A DNA stretch of 64,000 nt, from NCBI GenBank assembly GCA_964439395.1, contig CAYTNV010000009.1, positions 1 to 64,000 of the forward strand, read 5' to 3'. Origin of the DNA: JAUUSJ01 sp964439395 (lineage in GTDB: Bacteria; Bacillota; Clostridia; Lachnospirales; Lachnospiraceae). Below are positions 9,156-17,239 of this stretch, one piece after another. The translations under genes were made by a program, and so were the position numbers. The stretch's first letter is position 1. The number at the start of each line of letters is the position of its first letter. The notes under the pieces are model-generated. The model saw only the letters and a program-made list of their open reading frames with translations, was not told the origin of the DNA and did not search any database.

Positions 9156-10241
9156 ATGACTAGACATAAAAAAGTTACAACAAGAGACATTGCAAAAGAA
9201 TGCTTCGTCTCTCAATCTGCTGTTTCAATGATTTTAAGCGGCAGAACAGATATTCACTTTTCAGAAGAAACAATTATTCTCGTAAAAGAAACTGCAAAAA
9301 AGCTGGGATATGAATATAAACCTAGAATGCGAAGAATTGCTTTAACCCCGTCAAATACTATTTTAATTTTATGTCCTTCTTTGGCCTCAGAATATTATAC
9401 TACTCTCGTTCAGTCTATTACAGAAAAAGCAGAGGAAGCTGGACTTTACACCTTAGCTGCTCACACAAACCGTATAGTCAAAAGAGAAGAATACTATCTG
9501 CAACTGGCAGAGGACACTAATTTTTATGGCATTATTTATACCTATCCTCCTCAGGCTATCCATTTCCTCAATAAAACGAGACACCAAATTCCACTTGTCA
9601 TGATCAGCGATTATAATCCACAGCTTAAAGTCGAACTCTTAGAATTGGATAGCGAAAAAGCTGGATGTCTAATTGCAAAACATCTTATTGAACTTGGACA
9701 TCGTAATATTGCTTATATATCAACTCCTTTAGCTCCGCTTGAAATTCCTAGGCTAAGACGTTTGATTGGAATGCAAGAAGAGTTCAAAAGACAAGGGCTA
9801 AATCCTGATTTCATTCAAGTATTCTCAGCAGATATTTCTTCCCTTAATTCTTATGTTACGGGAAATAAATATTATAATACAGGTTATCACTTAACAATGG
9901 AATATTTAAAAAAACCGACTGATATTACCGCCTTTGTCGGAACAACAGATATGATTGCTATCGGAATTATAGACGCACTTACTAATTCTGGATTTAAAAT
10001 TCCAAAAGATTTCTCTGTCTGTGGATTTGACAATTCAGTAGCATCTTCTTTCGCTAATATTTCTCTTACGACAGTGGATCACTCAATTGAAGATAAGGGA
10101 ATATCAGCTGTCGAAATGTTAACGAAACAGCATGAGACAAAATCTAAAGATAAAAAAAATTCAGTAAAAAAGAAACCTTTACTGAGACTGGAATATGAAC
10201 CTCAGTTAATTATCAGAGGTTCTAGTGGAAAAAGAAAATAA
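9156..10241 (+). CDS. LacI-family transcriptional regulator
   Basis: 361-residue repressor-like protein. An N-terminal helix-turn-helix (TTRDIAKECFVSQSAVSMILSG region, about 6-27) is followed by a periplasmic-binding-protein fold: DITAFVGTTDMIAIGIIDAL and SVCGFDNSV are typical late motifs. It is transcribed away from the araM-araL/araB operon and most likely controls it through the shared TTGATTA palindromes. ATG 9156 has AAAGGAGAA before it; the longer TTG start at 9132 overlaps an operator half site. The C-terminal tail from about 325 is lysine-rich. The inducer is unknown, a pentose or its phosphate being plausible. Confidence 0.9.
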   Translation: MTRHKKVTTRDIAKECFVSQSAVSMILSGRTDIHFSEETIILVKETAKKLGYEYKPRMRRIALTPSNTILILCPSLASEYYTTLVQSITEKAEEAGLYTLAAHTNRIVKREEYYLQLAEDTNFYGIIYTYPPQAIHFLNKTRHQIPLVMISDYNPQLKVELLELDSEKAGCLIAKHLIELGHRNIAYISTPLAPLEIPRLRRLIGMQEEFKRQGLNPDFIQVFSADISSLNSYVTGNKYYNTGYHLTMEYLKKPTDITAFVGTTDMIAIGIIDALTNSGFKIPKDFSVCGFDNSVASSFANISLTTVDHSIEDKGISAVEMLTKQHETKSKDKKNSVKKKPLLRLEYEPQLIIRGSSGKRK

Positions 10242-10275
10242 TATTACGGACATTTATTTTTTGAAATAACAAACA

Positions 10276-10328
10276 CGGAAAAGAACAAGTCATGTATTTT
10301 TTGAGAAAATATGGCTTGCTCTTTTCCG
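10276..10328. terminator. Imperfect hairpin between convergent genes
   Basis: CGGAAAAGAACAAG and CTTGCTCTTTTCCG pair with one mismatch, and TATTTT/AAAATA extends the stem. It lies between convergent genes, but the T-run is poor, so termination is only probable. Confidence 0.5.
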
Positions 10329-10424
10329 CTATGCTATGGAATCTATTAGATAATAAGACATAATATATTAGGAAAACATAAGTTATAAAATAGATGTCTT
10401 TCCTACTACGACAGCTTCCACGCA

Positions 10425-11105
10425 TTACTCATTGTTTTCGCGTATATTTTTTATTATGATCTCTTCCTGTCTCTTTATATGTTCATGCATAATCTCTTTT
10501 GCTTTATCTTGCTTATTATTCAAAATTGCATCGAGAATCTCGTTATGCTCTTCAATTAAATCATCATGATAATTTATCTCTTTCACATACTCCATCCGGT
10601 AACGATACATCTGCTCTTTTAAATTATTTACAATTTGGATCAAACGCTCATTTTCTGTGCACGTAAAAATTTGATTATGGAATTCCTCATCCTTATTTGC
10701 GATATCCTTTATATCCTTATTTTGTACCGCATCGACAAATGCCTTATGAGTCTCCATTAACTCCTTCTTTCCCTCTTCTGTAATACGCTGACATGCCAGA
10801 CTTGCAGCTAATTCCTCTAGGGCACTTCTCACTTCCAAAACCTCTTTTAAGCTCTTTTCTGTAATTTTTGCCACCTCGGCTCCCTTTCTCGGAATCATAA
10901 CAACAAGTCCCTCAAGCTCAAGTTTGCGAATTGCTTCACGAACTGGTGTACGACTTACTCCAAGTCTATCTGCAAGAGCAATCTCCATCAATCTCTCTCC
11001 AGGAGCAAACTCCCCTGTAATAATTGCCTGTCTCAATGTATTAAATACTACATCTCTTAATGGTAAATATTCATTTAAATTTACTTTTAATCTATCGTTC
11101 ATCAT
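10425..11105 (-). CDS. GntR/FadR-family transcriptional regulator
   Basis: 226-residue regulator. Residues 10-75 form the winged helix (IITGEFAPGERLMEIALADRL, SRTPVREAIRKLELEG are classic GntR words). Residues about 80-220 match the FCD ligand-binding domain with the metal-type histidines in EEFHNQIF, EEHNEIL and HEHIKRQ. It begins 50 bases after ispE on the same strand and is likely co-transcribed. GAGG lies upstream of the double ATG at 11105/11102. The ligand is unknown; FCD proteins usually bind carboxylates or sugar acids. Confidence 0.88.
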   Translation of the reverse strand: MMNDRLKVNLNEYLPLRDVVFNTLRQAIITGEFAPGERLMEIALADRLGVSRTPVREAIRKLELEGLVVMIPRKGAEVAKITEKSLKEVLEVRSALEELAASLACQRITEEGKKELMETHKAFVDAVQNKDIKDIANKDEEFHNQIFTCTENERLIQIVNNLKEQMYRYRMEYVKEINYHDDLIEEHNEILDAILNNKQDKAKEIMHEHIKRQEEIIIKNIRENNE

Positions 11106-11155
11106 TTTTATCTAATCCTCATAATTCCTTTCTCGTTACTATATATAAATAAGCT

Positions 11156-12028
11156 TTATTTTCTCATCTGAAATGGCTCTGTAATATAAACCTGTCTCAC
11201 AGATTGAATCTTGCGAACTTCCCTATAAGCATCCTTAATTTTCGCCTCTGAGTCAAAAATACCAAACACAGTTGGACCACTTCCACTCATTAACGCTCCA
11301 AGCGCACCTTTTACCAGCATGCTTTGCTTAATCTGCTCAATAATTGGATAGCGGTGAATTGTCACTGTCTCCAAAACATTTCCAAGATTGGAAGCTAACG
11401 TACATAAATCTCCTTCCTCAATCGCTCGAAGAAGTAAATCGATATCCGGATGTGACTCAAGTGCTGGAAGATTCAAATTCTCATACACAAACTTCGTAGA
11501 GACATTCACGTTTGGCTTAGCAATTAATATATAACATTGTGGAATCGGCGTCACTCTACTTAACTGCTCTCCAATTCCCTCTGACAATGCAGTTCCTCTC
11601 ATAATGCAGTACGGTACATCTGCGCCGAGCCTCACTCCATACTCCATCAATTGTTTTTCAGAGAGTTTAAGCTGAAATAATCGATTCATTCCCACTAATG
11701 CCGCAGCAGCATCCGTGCTTCCCCCAGCCATTCCCGCACAGATTGGAATTTTCTTATTCAATTCGATTCGAACTCCTTCGCGAATATCAAACTCTTCTTT
11801 CATCATTTTTGCAGCTCGATAAACTAGATTTCTCTCATCTGTCGGCAAGAAACTTAAATTTGTCTCTAAATAAATATCATTTTTTCTCGTCTTGGTCATT
11901 GTAATTCTATCAAAGAGACGGATAGTTTGCATAATCATACGAACCTCATGATATCCATCCTCTCTTTTTCCAATAACATCCAATCCAAGATTAATCTTCG
12001 CATACGCCTTTAACTTTATCTGTTTCAT
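11156..12028 (-). CDS. ispE: 4-diphosphocytidyl-2-C-methyl-D-erythritol kinase
   Basis: Phosphorylates CDP-methylerythritol in the non-mevalonate isoprenoid pathway. It is a GHMP kinase of 290 residues, the normal IspE length. AYAKINLGLDV at 9-19 holds the substrate-site Lys11 and Asn13, and ICAGMAGGSTDAAAA (about 96-110) is the ATP loop with catalytic Asp106. LMSGSGPTVFGIF near residue 241 is the third GHMP motif. The neighbourhood veg - spore gene - ispE mirrors veg-sspF-ispE of Bacillus, which supports the call. Confidence 0.95.
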   Translation of the reverse strand: MKQIKLKAYAKINLGLDVIGKREDGYHEVRMIMQTIRLFDRITMTKTRKNDIYLETNLSFLPTDERNLVYRAAKMMKEEFDIREGVRIELNKKIPICAGMAGGSTDAAAALVGMNRLFQLKLSEKQLMEYGVRLGADVPYCIMRGTALSEGIGEQLSRVTPIPQCYILIAKPNVNVSTKFVYENLNLPALESHPDIDLLLRAIEEGDLCTLASNLGNVLETVTIHRYPIIEQIKQSMLVKGALGALMSGSGPTVFGIFDSEAKIKDAYREVRKIQSVRQVYITEPFQMRK

Positions 12029-12110
12029 TTTCCACTACCTCTTGTATCTTGTATACACATCATTATAACCTATCTATCTAAAAATGCAAGGAAATTTTTT
12101 TCTGCAAAAG

Positions 12111-12154
12111 AAAAAGAGCAAAGAAATTGCTTTTCTTAACATTCTCTCTGCTCT
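12111..12154 (-). terminator. Terminator of the EIIA gene
   Basis: On the minus strand AGAGCAGAGAGAA and TTTCTTTGCTCT pair around a short loop and run into TTTTTCTTTT. It closes the EIIA transcript before ispE. Confidence 0.75.
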
Positions 12155-12167
12155 ACCTTTTCATTTT

Positions 12168-12647
12168 TTACTCTTCTACTTCTCTAGAAACCTGATATAA
12201 AGCTTTGGAAAGATCTGCCTCTCCACTTTCCTGTAAAATCTCTATCTCACATTCCTCTTCATTTGTAACCAAGATTGGAGTCACCGGATTTTTTTCCTGA
12301 GCTGCCAAATATTCAAGATCTACCTTTCCGAGTACATCGCCTACTTTTACTTCACGACCTGCTTTTACTTCAATTTTATATGGTTTTCCTTTCAAACAAG
12401 CTGTGTCCACTCCCATATGTATAAGCATATCGATTCCTGGCTCTACAGCAAATCCAATAATATGCTTTGTTGGGAATACGGATGTAATTCTTCCGCTCAC
12501 TGGCGAATAGATTGTTCCATCACTTGGAATAATAGCCACTCCTTTTCCAAGATTATCAAACATCTCACTCTTTGTGTCTTTTACCGCAATAACCTCACCT
12601 TTAAAACATGGGTATACGGATATTGTTTTTTTGATTGCATCTGCCAC
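12168..12647 (-). CDS. PTS glucose-type EIIA protein (Crr-like)
   Basis: 159-residue stand-alone EIIA-Glc domain, a cytosolic phosphocarrier that passes phosphate from HPr to a sugar-specific EIIB, or acts in regulation. The two family histidines are visible: KHIIGF (His62) and LIHMGVDT (His77, the phosphorylated one). DGTIYSPVSGRI and the closing VTNEE fit the family. The start is GTG 12647, nine bases after AAGGAGG; the longer ATG 12677 lies before that ribosome site. No EIIBC gene is near, so it may serve several permeases. Confidence 0.9.
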   Translation of the reverse strand: MADAIKKTISVYPCFKGEVIAVKDTKSEMFDNLGKGVAIIPSDGTIYSPVSGRITSVFPTKHIIGFAVEPGIDMLIHMGVDTACLKGKPYKIEVKAGREVKVGDVLGKVDLEYLAAQEKNPVTPILVTNEEECEIEILQESGEADLSKALYQVSREVEE

Positions 12648-12683
12648 TTGCAATCCCCTCCTTTTTCCTAAAACCATTTTGCC

Positions 12684-12839
12684 TTAACTAGTATATTTTT
12701 GACAATTTCTCCCAAAATCCACTCCAGTTTCTACTACATATTTCGTAATCCCATATTCCTCATGCATTCGCCATAATGCATAAAGACTCCTCACTTTTTG
12801 TTCAAAGTCAAAGGCTCTTAAAATTTTAAAACCTTGCAT
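12684..12839 (-). CDS. Small unknown ORF (51 aa) before EIIA
   Basis: An uninterrupted 51-codon frame upstream of the EIIA gene and on its strand, ending 36 bases before the chosen EIIA start. The product starts MQGFKILRAFDFEQK and contains LYALWRMHEEYGITKYVV, a balanced, protein-like composition with two tryptophan-free ends and one Cys. A TATAAT box at 12865-12870 could start a short leader transcript. The ribosome site (AAAAGAA) is weak. I do not recognise it; it may be a small protein or a translated leader of the EIIA mRNA. Confidence 0.4.
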   Translation of the reverse strand: MQGFKILRAFDFEQKVRSLYALWRMHEEYGITKYVVETGVDFGRNCQKYTS

Positions 12840-13039
12840 TTCTTTTGCTCGAAAGTCTTTTTATATTATACTACATTTCACTTCAAAAAACTATATCTTT
12901 CTTCTATAAAATTATAGATTTATTATAATAATCTCGTCAAAATTACCTTTTTTTTGCTCTATAGTCCAAATTTTTCATCCATTTAGCATATATTGTGAAC
13001 TACCCATCCCCTAAAGATAGTGAGTTTTACACTTTCAAT

Positions 13040-14608
13040 TTATAAAACTGCATCTGTCTGTTTCACAATTAATAATTTTTCTCCCTCCTTCATTTCTTCT
13101 GACGTAATTTCATTCATCTCCATAATACTCTGTCTTGTCGTATGATATTTTTTTGCTATATTCCATAGTGTATCCCCCTGCCTCACAATATATCCAATCA
13201 TTCCTGGAATATTTTTTAATTTCTCATAATCAAATGGCTTCTCATCTGCCTTAATAATTGCCATTCCCTCCTCTACAGCAAATGCAATCATATCCATTCC
13301 TATCACAGCCTTGATTTCCACTTCCTCACCATCCAACATAATAGCAGAAAGCTGCTCTAAACTCGCGTGAATCTCAAAATGGTCTTCCTCTCTCACACCC
13401 TTTGACTCTATTACATAATGAAATGGAACCATATTTGATAAACAATTCATCGGATTTTGGTCATTGCCAGTAATATAGAGAAGCTCTGTCAAAATCACGC
13501 CCTCAATTGCAATTCCCTCATCCGTCATCTCGATTTCATCAACTTTCACACTTCCATCTGTATGAACAATCTGTAAAATACGCTCTTGATTTTCTTTTAG
13601 CTTTGTTCGCTTTACAATCTTTGTCTTCGCATTATTTCGTACAATCAGATTTTCATATCGAAATGGACTTGTCATCAATTCGATTTCTTTTCCTGTAGAA
13701 TAAATATCCCATAAAAAATCAATTTTCTCTTCTTGGTATAATTTAATATCCAAATCTAGCGTAGCCTCCACACCTAAAATGCGCTCCTCTCCATCTGAAT
13801 CTGGTCTCACATCAATCTGTCTCGTTCCCGCAGTTACTTTAATATTTCCAACCATTTCTTCTCTGCATTCTGGACATTCCACCTCACTCTCAAAAGGCAT
13901 CTCCCACTCTACATACTGAATCGGCATTTGCTCTTCCTCTCCAAGGTAGAGCACAAAAACAATAAGCTCTCCTCGAATTCCTATCCTTCCATCAAGCACC
14001 CGAACTTCTGGCGTTCGAAGTTCTATCGCCTCCCATAAAATTTCTCTCACATTAGGTTTACTCGCCATAATAGTAACCTCGCCCTTTACACGAGTAGTAT
14101 CTTTTTTATTAACAACAAGCTGCGTCACATTTAATTTTTTATATAGACATTCCACACCGTGCTCTGTCTGCGGCTGCACTGCCCCTTGAATCAACTGAAT
14201 TTCATTTACAACGATATGAAATGTCAATAATCCCCTCACACCAAGTTTTCTAGAATTGATAAAAAGCACATTTAAATCATCTAAATCTACTTCTGCTTTG
14301 ACAATATCTGTGGGTTTTACTCCATCTATATTTATATATTCCTCCATATCAAAAGAATGAGAAAAAGAGCCAAGCATCGGACCTGAATCTGCTGTTATAT
14401 AAAGACAGCGAAATAAAAATTCTCCCTTTAGTCTTATTTTATCGTGAAAAACCTCTATCTGAGAGACACGAAATTCACCCTTACTCTGAATCAACTTTTC
14501 AATATCGGGTTTGGAATCAGGTACATTCAAATCCTCGTCAACTGTGATTTGCACCTCTTTTCTTATCTTGACTACATTAGTATGTACTTCTTTTTTCAAC
14601 AATTCCAT
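13040..14608 (-). CDS. SipL-like spore protein: DUF3794 (SPOCS) domains + LysM
   Basis: 522-residue protein with repeated DUF3794/SPOCS domains (about 30-440, with the opening VDEDLNVPDSKPDIEKLI) and a C-terminal LysM domain (about 472-517: YIVRQGDTLWNIAKKYHT). This layout is that of Clostridioides SipL, which binds SpoIVA and anchors the spore coat to the forespore. LysM would contact peptidoglycan. No signal peptide is present, as expected for a mother-cell protein. ATG 14608 follows AAGGGGGAT, which is also one arm of a strong terminator. It sits between veg and the EIIA gene. Confidence is high for domains, good for the role. Confidence 0.85.
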   Translation of the reverse strand: MELLKKEVHTNVVKIRKEVQITVDEDLNVPDSKPDIEKLIQSKGEFRVSQIEVFHDKIRLKGEFLFRCLYITADSGPMLGSFSHSFDMEEYINIDGVKPTDIVKAEVDLDDLNVLFINSRKLGVRGLLTFHIVVNEIQLIQGAVQPQTEHGVECLYKKLNVTQLVVNKKDTTRVKGEVTIMASKPNVREILWEAIELRTPEVRVLDGRIGIRGELIVFVLYLGEEEQMPIQYVEWEMPFESEVECPECREEMVGNIKVTAGTRQIDVRPDSDGEERILGVEATLDLDIKLYQEEKIDFLWDIYSTGKEIELMTSPFRYENLIVRNNAKTKIVKRTKLKENQERILQIVHTDGSVKVDEIEMTDEGIAIEGVILTELLYITGNDQNPMNCLSNMVPFHYVIESKGVREEDHFEIHASLEQLSAIMLDGEEVEIKAVIGMDMIAFAVEEGMAIIKADEKPFDYEKLKNIPGMIGYIVRQGDTLWNIAKKYHTTRQSIMEMNEITSEEMKEGEKLLIVKQTDAVL

Positions 14609-14660
14609 AAAAAAATCCCCCTTATCGATATACCATAGTATATTCTCATAAGGGGGATTT
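14609..14660 (-). terminator. Terminator that contains the sipL ribosome site
   Basis: A perfect 13-base inverted repeat, AAATCCCCCTTAT / ATAAGGGGGATTT, loop 22, ends in seven T on the minus strand and then at once the sipL ATG (14606-14608). It can end veg transcription. Its right arm is also the sipL Shine-Dalgarno sequence, so read-through mRNA would hide it. ATATACTAT in the loop resembles a sigma-E -10 box. Confidence 0.8.
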
Positions 14661-14735
14661 TATTCTAGTGAATTATCTAGTCAATATCTGAAAAAACAGG
14701 TAAGGAGGTTCGCTAAATATCAACTACATCGTTCA

Positions 14736-14981
14736 CTAATTGCATAGCATCAATCTTACATCTTTTGTGATAACGTCTTGGTAACTATAACTTACTGTTT
14801 GTTTCTTAGCCTTATTATCTTCATCTAAAAGTTGTACTACAAATATGCTTGGATAGGTTGCCTGAATCACACCGTCTGCAACGCTAAATTTTTGACGACC
14901 CTGATTAAAGCTTACTTTTACTCTTTTACCAATCTGTTGCTCTACTGCCATTCTGACCTTTTTTAAATCCAACTGTGTCAA
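14736..14981 (-). CDS. veg: Veg family protein
   Basis: 81-residue protein of the Veg family (DUF1021), in Bacillus highly expressed in vegetative cells and linked to biofilm control. Visible words are IGKRVKVSFNQGRQKFS and TYPSIFVVQL followed by VSYSYQDVIT, all hallmark segments. The start is set at TTG 14981 because GGAG lies eight bases before it and the length then agrees with Bacillus Veg (86 residues); the alternative GTG 15017 would add 12 residues and has a poor ribosome site. Synteny with ispE supports the identity. Confidence 0.88.
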   Translation of the reverse strand: MTQLDLKKVRMAVEQQIGKRVKVSFNQGRQKFSVADGVIQATYPSIFVVQLLDEDNKAKKQTVSYSYQDVITKDVRLMLCN

Positions 14982-15079
14982 TTTAATCACTCCATCCTTT
15001 GCAATCTCACTTTGCACTCTCTACTTTGTGAATATTTTCATGTTCCGTGCTCTAAAAACCGTAAGTTTTTACATCGTTT

Positions 15080-15085
15080 ATTATA
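15080..15085 (-). promoter_or_regulatory. Extended -10 promoter of veg
   Basis: On the minus strand TGTGCTATAAT contains a perfect -10 box with the TGN extension. It lies about 100 bases before the veg start. The -35 region is weak, which an extended -10 can offset. Confidence 0.5.
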
Positions 15086-15244
15086 GCACATTGTATACAA
15101 TTATTTCTATGCTCATTTTTGACAAAATTCTTTAAAATATAAAGTATTTTTGCATTTTTCTACTAGATTTCTTTCGCTTTTCTTAAGACATATTCATTTG
15201 TCTTATAAAATCTTTTAACCTTTAAATAATGATTTTATCTAATT

Positions 15245-15670
15245 TTACACTAAAAAAACCGTATCCTCCTCTCTCTTTTCCAGCTTAATTACAACATAGG
15301 GAAAACTCTCTTTCTGCTCAATTTTCTCATTTTTTCCAGGTCCTAAGAGGAGGGTATCTACATAAATTTTTTCATTTTTAAGTTCTATATTTTGTACTAA
15401 AATACTATATCCAGAAGTTGGCTGTGTCCCATATCCCACTACATAATACATATATGCTTGATTAGAAAACGAAATTTGAAATGGCTCTTCCTTCTTTTTA
15501 TAAATAATCTCCTTTAGTTCCTTTGGAATATTCTCCTCCTTACATACAGTAAAATCAAGTTCTTTGCCCTTCTCATCTATCTTTTCTTTTGCCTGCCCTT
15601 CTTTTGTACATCCCCCACTAAAACAAATACATAAAAAAAAGAAGCATAAAATAATAGTCGCCTTCCTCAA
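15245..15670 (-). CDS. PrcB_C-domain lipoprotein
   Basis: 141-residue predicted secreted lipoprotein. The first 20 residues form a signal peptide ending in the lipobox SGGC (Cys21). The rest carries the short beta-rich PrcB C-terminal domain; GYGTQPTSGYSILV (about 81-94) is its typical core and PYVVIKLEK its last strand. PrcB was named from a Treponema protease complex; in clostridia the domain occurs in small lipoproteins of unknown role. It appears monocistronic, with nothing in the 400 bases upstream except a repeat element. Confidence 0.7.
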   Translation of the reverse strand: MRKATIILCFFFLCICFSGGCTKEGQAKEKIDEKGKELDFTVCKEENIPKELKEIIYKKKEEPFQISFSNQAYMYYVVGYGTQPTSGYSILVQNIELKNEKIYVDTLLLGPGKNEKIEQKESFPYVVIKLEKREEDTVFLV

Positions 15671-15807
15671 GAAACTTGCCTCCAGCTTTTCTATTATTAT
15701 ATACCTAATTTTTACTTTTTATACAATTAAATGAAAAAACTATGCCCTATGAAATAGCGTAAGCTGTTTTCGCCTATAGGTTATAGGATATAGTACACTC
15801 TGTGAGT
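15671..15807. other. Intergenic stretch with degenerate hairpin unit
   Basis: No gene is visible. Around 15741-15800 AGCGTAAGCTGTTTTCGCC and the flanking CTATG..ATAG words resemble, in inverse orientation, the 66-base tandem unit found at 19752-20165. Confidence 0.45.
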
Positions 15808-16137
15808 GTAGGTTTTGAAACAGATAGAATAGCAACTATTATAGAGAGAAAGAGAGAAATTAGGATAAAAGATTCAGAGAGAGATTGGAAGGAGACGCCA
15901 AAAGGCAGAGGAAGTATCTTTTCCTAGTCAACACGTTTCGTTCCCGCATTTTTTGCTGCTTCGCCTATTTTTGAGAGTTTTCGCAAACTCACTTCGTTCA
16001 AACACGCTCAAACTTTCAAAGCATCCGCAGCAAAAAATGCGGGAACGAAACGTGTTGACTAGAGAAAGAACGGTCTTCTGACAGATGGCGTCTCCTCCCA
16101 AAAAATCATTCTACTTTGTCTATTTCAAAACCTATAC
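15808..16137. repeat. Large palindromic element (about 330 bp)
   Basis: A core of 217 bases (15885-16101) has ends TTGGAAGGAGACGCCA and TGGCGTCTCCTCCCAA. Inside, AGTCAACACG..TTTGCTGC and GCAGCAAAAAATGC..GTGTTGACT pair almost perfectly over about 36 bases. Beyond the core, GTAGGTTTTGAAACAGAT at the left pairs with TTTCAAAACCTATA at the right. No coding capacity is seen. A related copy starts the window. It resembles a MITE or a large REP-type hairpin element. Confidence 0.75.
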
Positions 16138-16167
16138 TTTATTAAAAAATATAAGTACCCCTCTAAC

Positions 16168-17154
16168 TTATTTAACAAAAAAACTGCTCTTATATTCCGC
16201 CAAAAATTGTTTCCTTTGTTCATTTTGTTGGATGATATATGATAACTTCTCTAACATTTTCGGAGAAATCCAACATTTTTTATCATTTAAATACTGATTT
16301 GATATTTTCCAAAACTTCTCTGGATATAAAAACATAAAATATAAAAACATATAATTATCTTTTTCAAGTTTAATTTCTTCATCGTACGCTTCCAGAGCTA
16401 ACTTAAGATAAGAAAAACGATATTGGTTTTTCTCCATAATTTTTCTTAAAAATAAATATAAATCAAGAAGCTGATTATTGCGCCCGAATTTCTCGAAGTT
16501 TACTGTGGCAATTCCATGATTCGTAAATAGAATATTATGCTGGTGATAAGCTCCATGACAAATCTCAGACTTTTCTCTCGTTCTTCCATAATTTAACCTA
16601 CTTAATTCCTTCCATGCATTCGAAGCCTCCTCAAAAAACATCTTATAGCAAGCTATGTAGGCCACCTCAAAATCATTTTTTCTCGATTTCTTTTGCATAT
16701 AAGCTTTTACTCTTTTTAGTTCGCGATTTCTCTTTTGAAACATTAAAAATGGTGCAACCCCTTCATATGTCTCTAAATCCTTCGTCTCGATTTGTCTAAG
16801 CTTTTTATGAAGTCTGGCAAGATTTTTCGTTCCCTCATAAATATCACTCTCCTCCCTTAAATTACATTCTCTCCCCTCAAAATATTCTTTCATAATAAAA
16901 GGAGTTCGATATCTATCTTGAACAATAAACTCTCCCTCCTTATTTTTTACTAACTGATCCACCATCAAAAATCCAGCATCTTGAAGTCTCTCCTTAAGCT
17001 TATATTCCATAAGAAGTCTCTCACTAGAACCCCAGTATTCTTTCAAAATCCGAAGCCCCTTCTCCGTATGACAATAGAAAGCACCTCTGCCTCGATAAAA
17101 CTGTGTTACATTAACATCATACTGATCTAATACTTCTCTTAATTTTTCTTTCAA
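16168..17154 (-). CDS. CotS-family spore coat kinase-like protein
   Basis: 328 residues with an aminoglycoside-phosphotransferase-like fold, as in CotS/YutH/YsxE spore coat-associated proteins. TPFIMKEYFEGREC and NLARLHKKL fit the family, and CHGAYHQHNILF near residue 200 aligns with the catalytic HGD..N loop. The usual catalytic Asp is Ala here and the metal-site DxE is NFE, so activity is doubtful. The start is TTG 17154 after GGGGAGGG. The gene stands alone between the palindromic element and the HD-domain gene. Likely localised to the spore coat, inferred from family. Confidence 0.75.
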   Translation of the reverse strand: MKEKLREVLDQYDVNVTQFYRGRGAFYCHTEKGLRILKEYWGSSERLLMEYKLKERLQDAGFLMVDQLVKNKEGEFIVQDRYRTPFIMKEYFEGRECNLREESDIYEGTKNLARLHKKLRQIETKDLETYEGVAPFLMFQKRNRELKRVKAYMQKKSRKNDFEVAYIACYKMFFEEASNAWKELSRLNYGRTREKSEICHGAYHQHNILFTNHGIATVNFEKFGRNNQLLDLYLFLRKIMEKNQYRFSYLKLALEAYDEEIKLEKDNYMFLYFMFLYPEKFWKISNQYLNDKKCWISPKMLEKLSYIIQQNEQRKQFLAEYKSSFFVK

Positions 17155-17239
17155 GAAACGCCCTCCCCATAAGACAATTCATCATCATCGACATCTGATT
17201 TTTTATCTTATGAAGAGGGCGTTAAACTTATACCATAAA

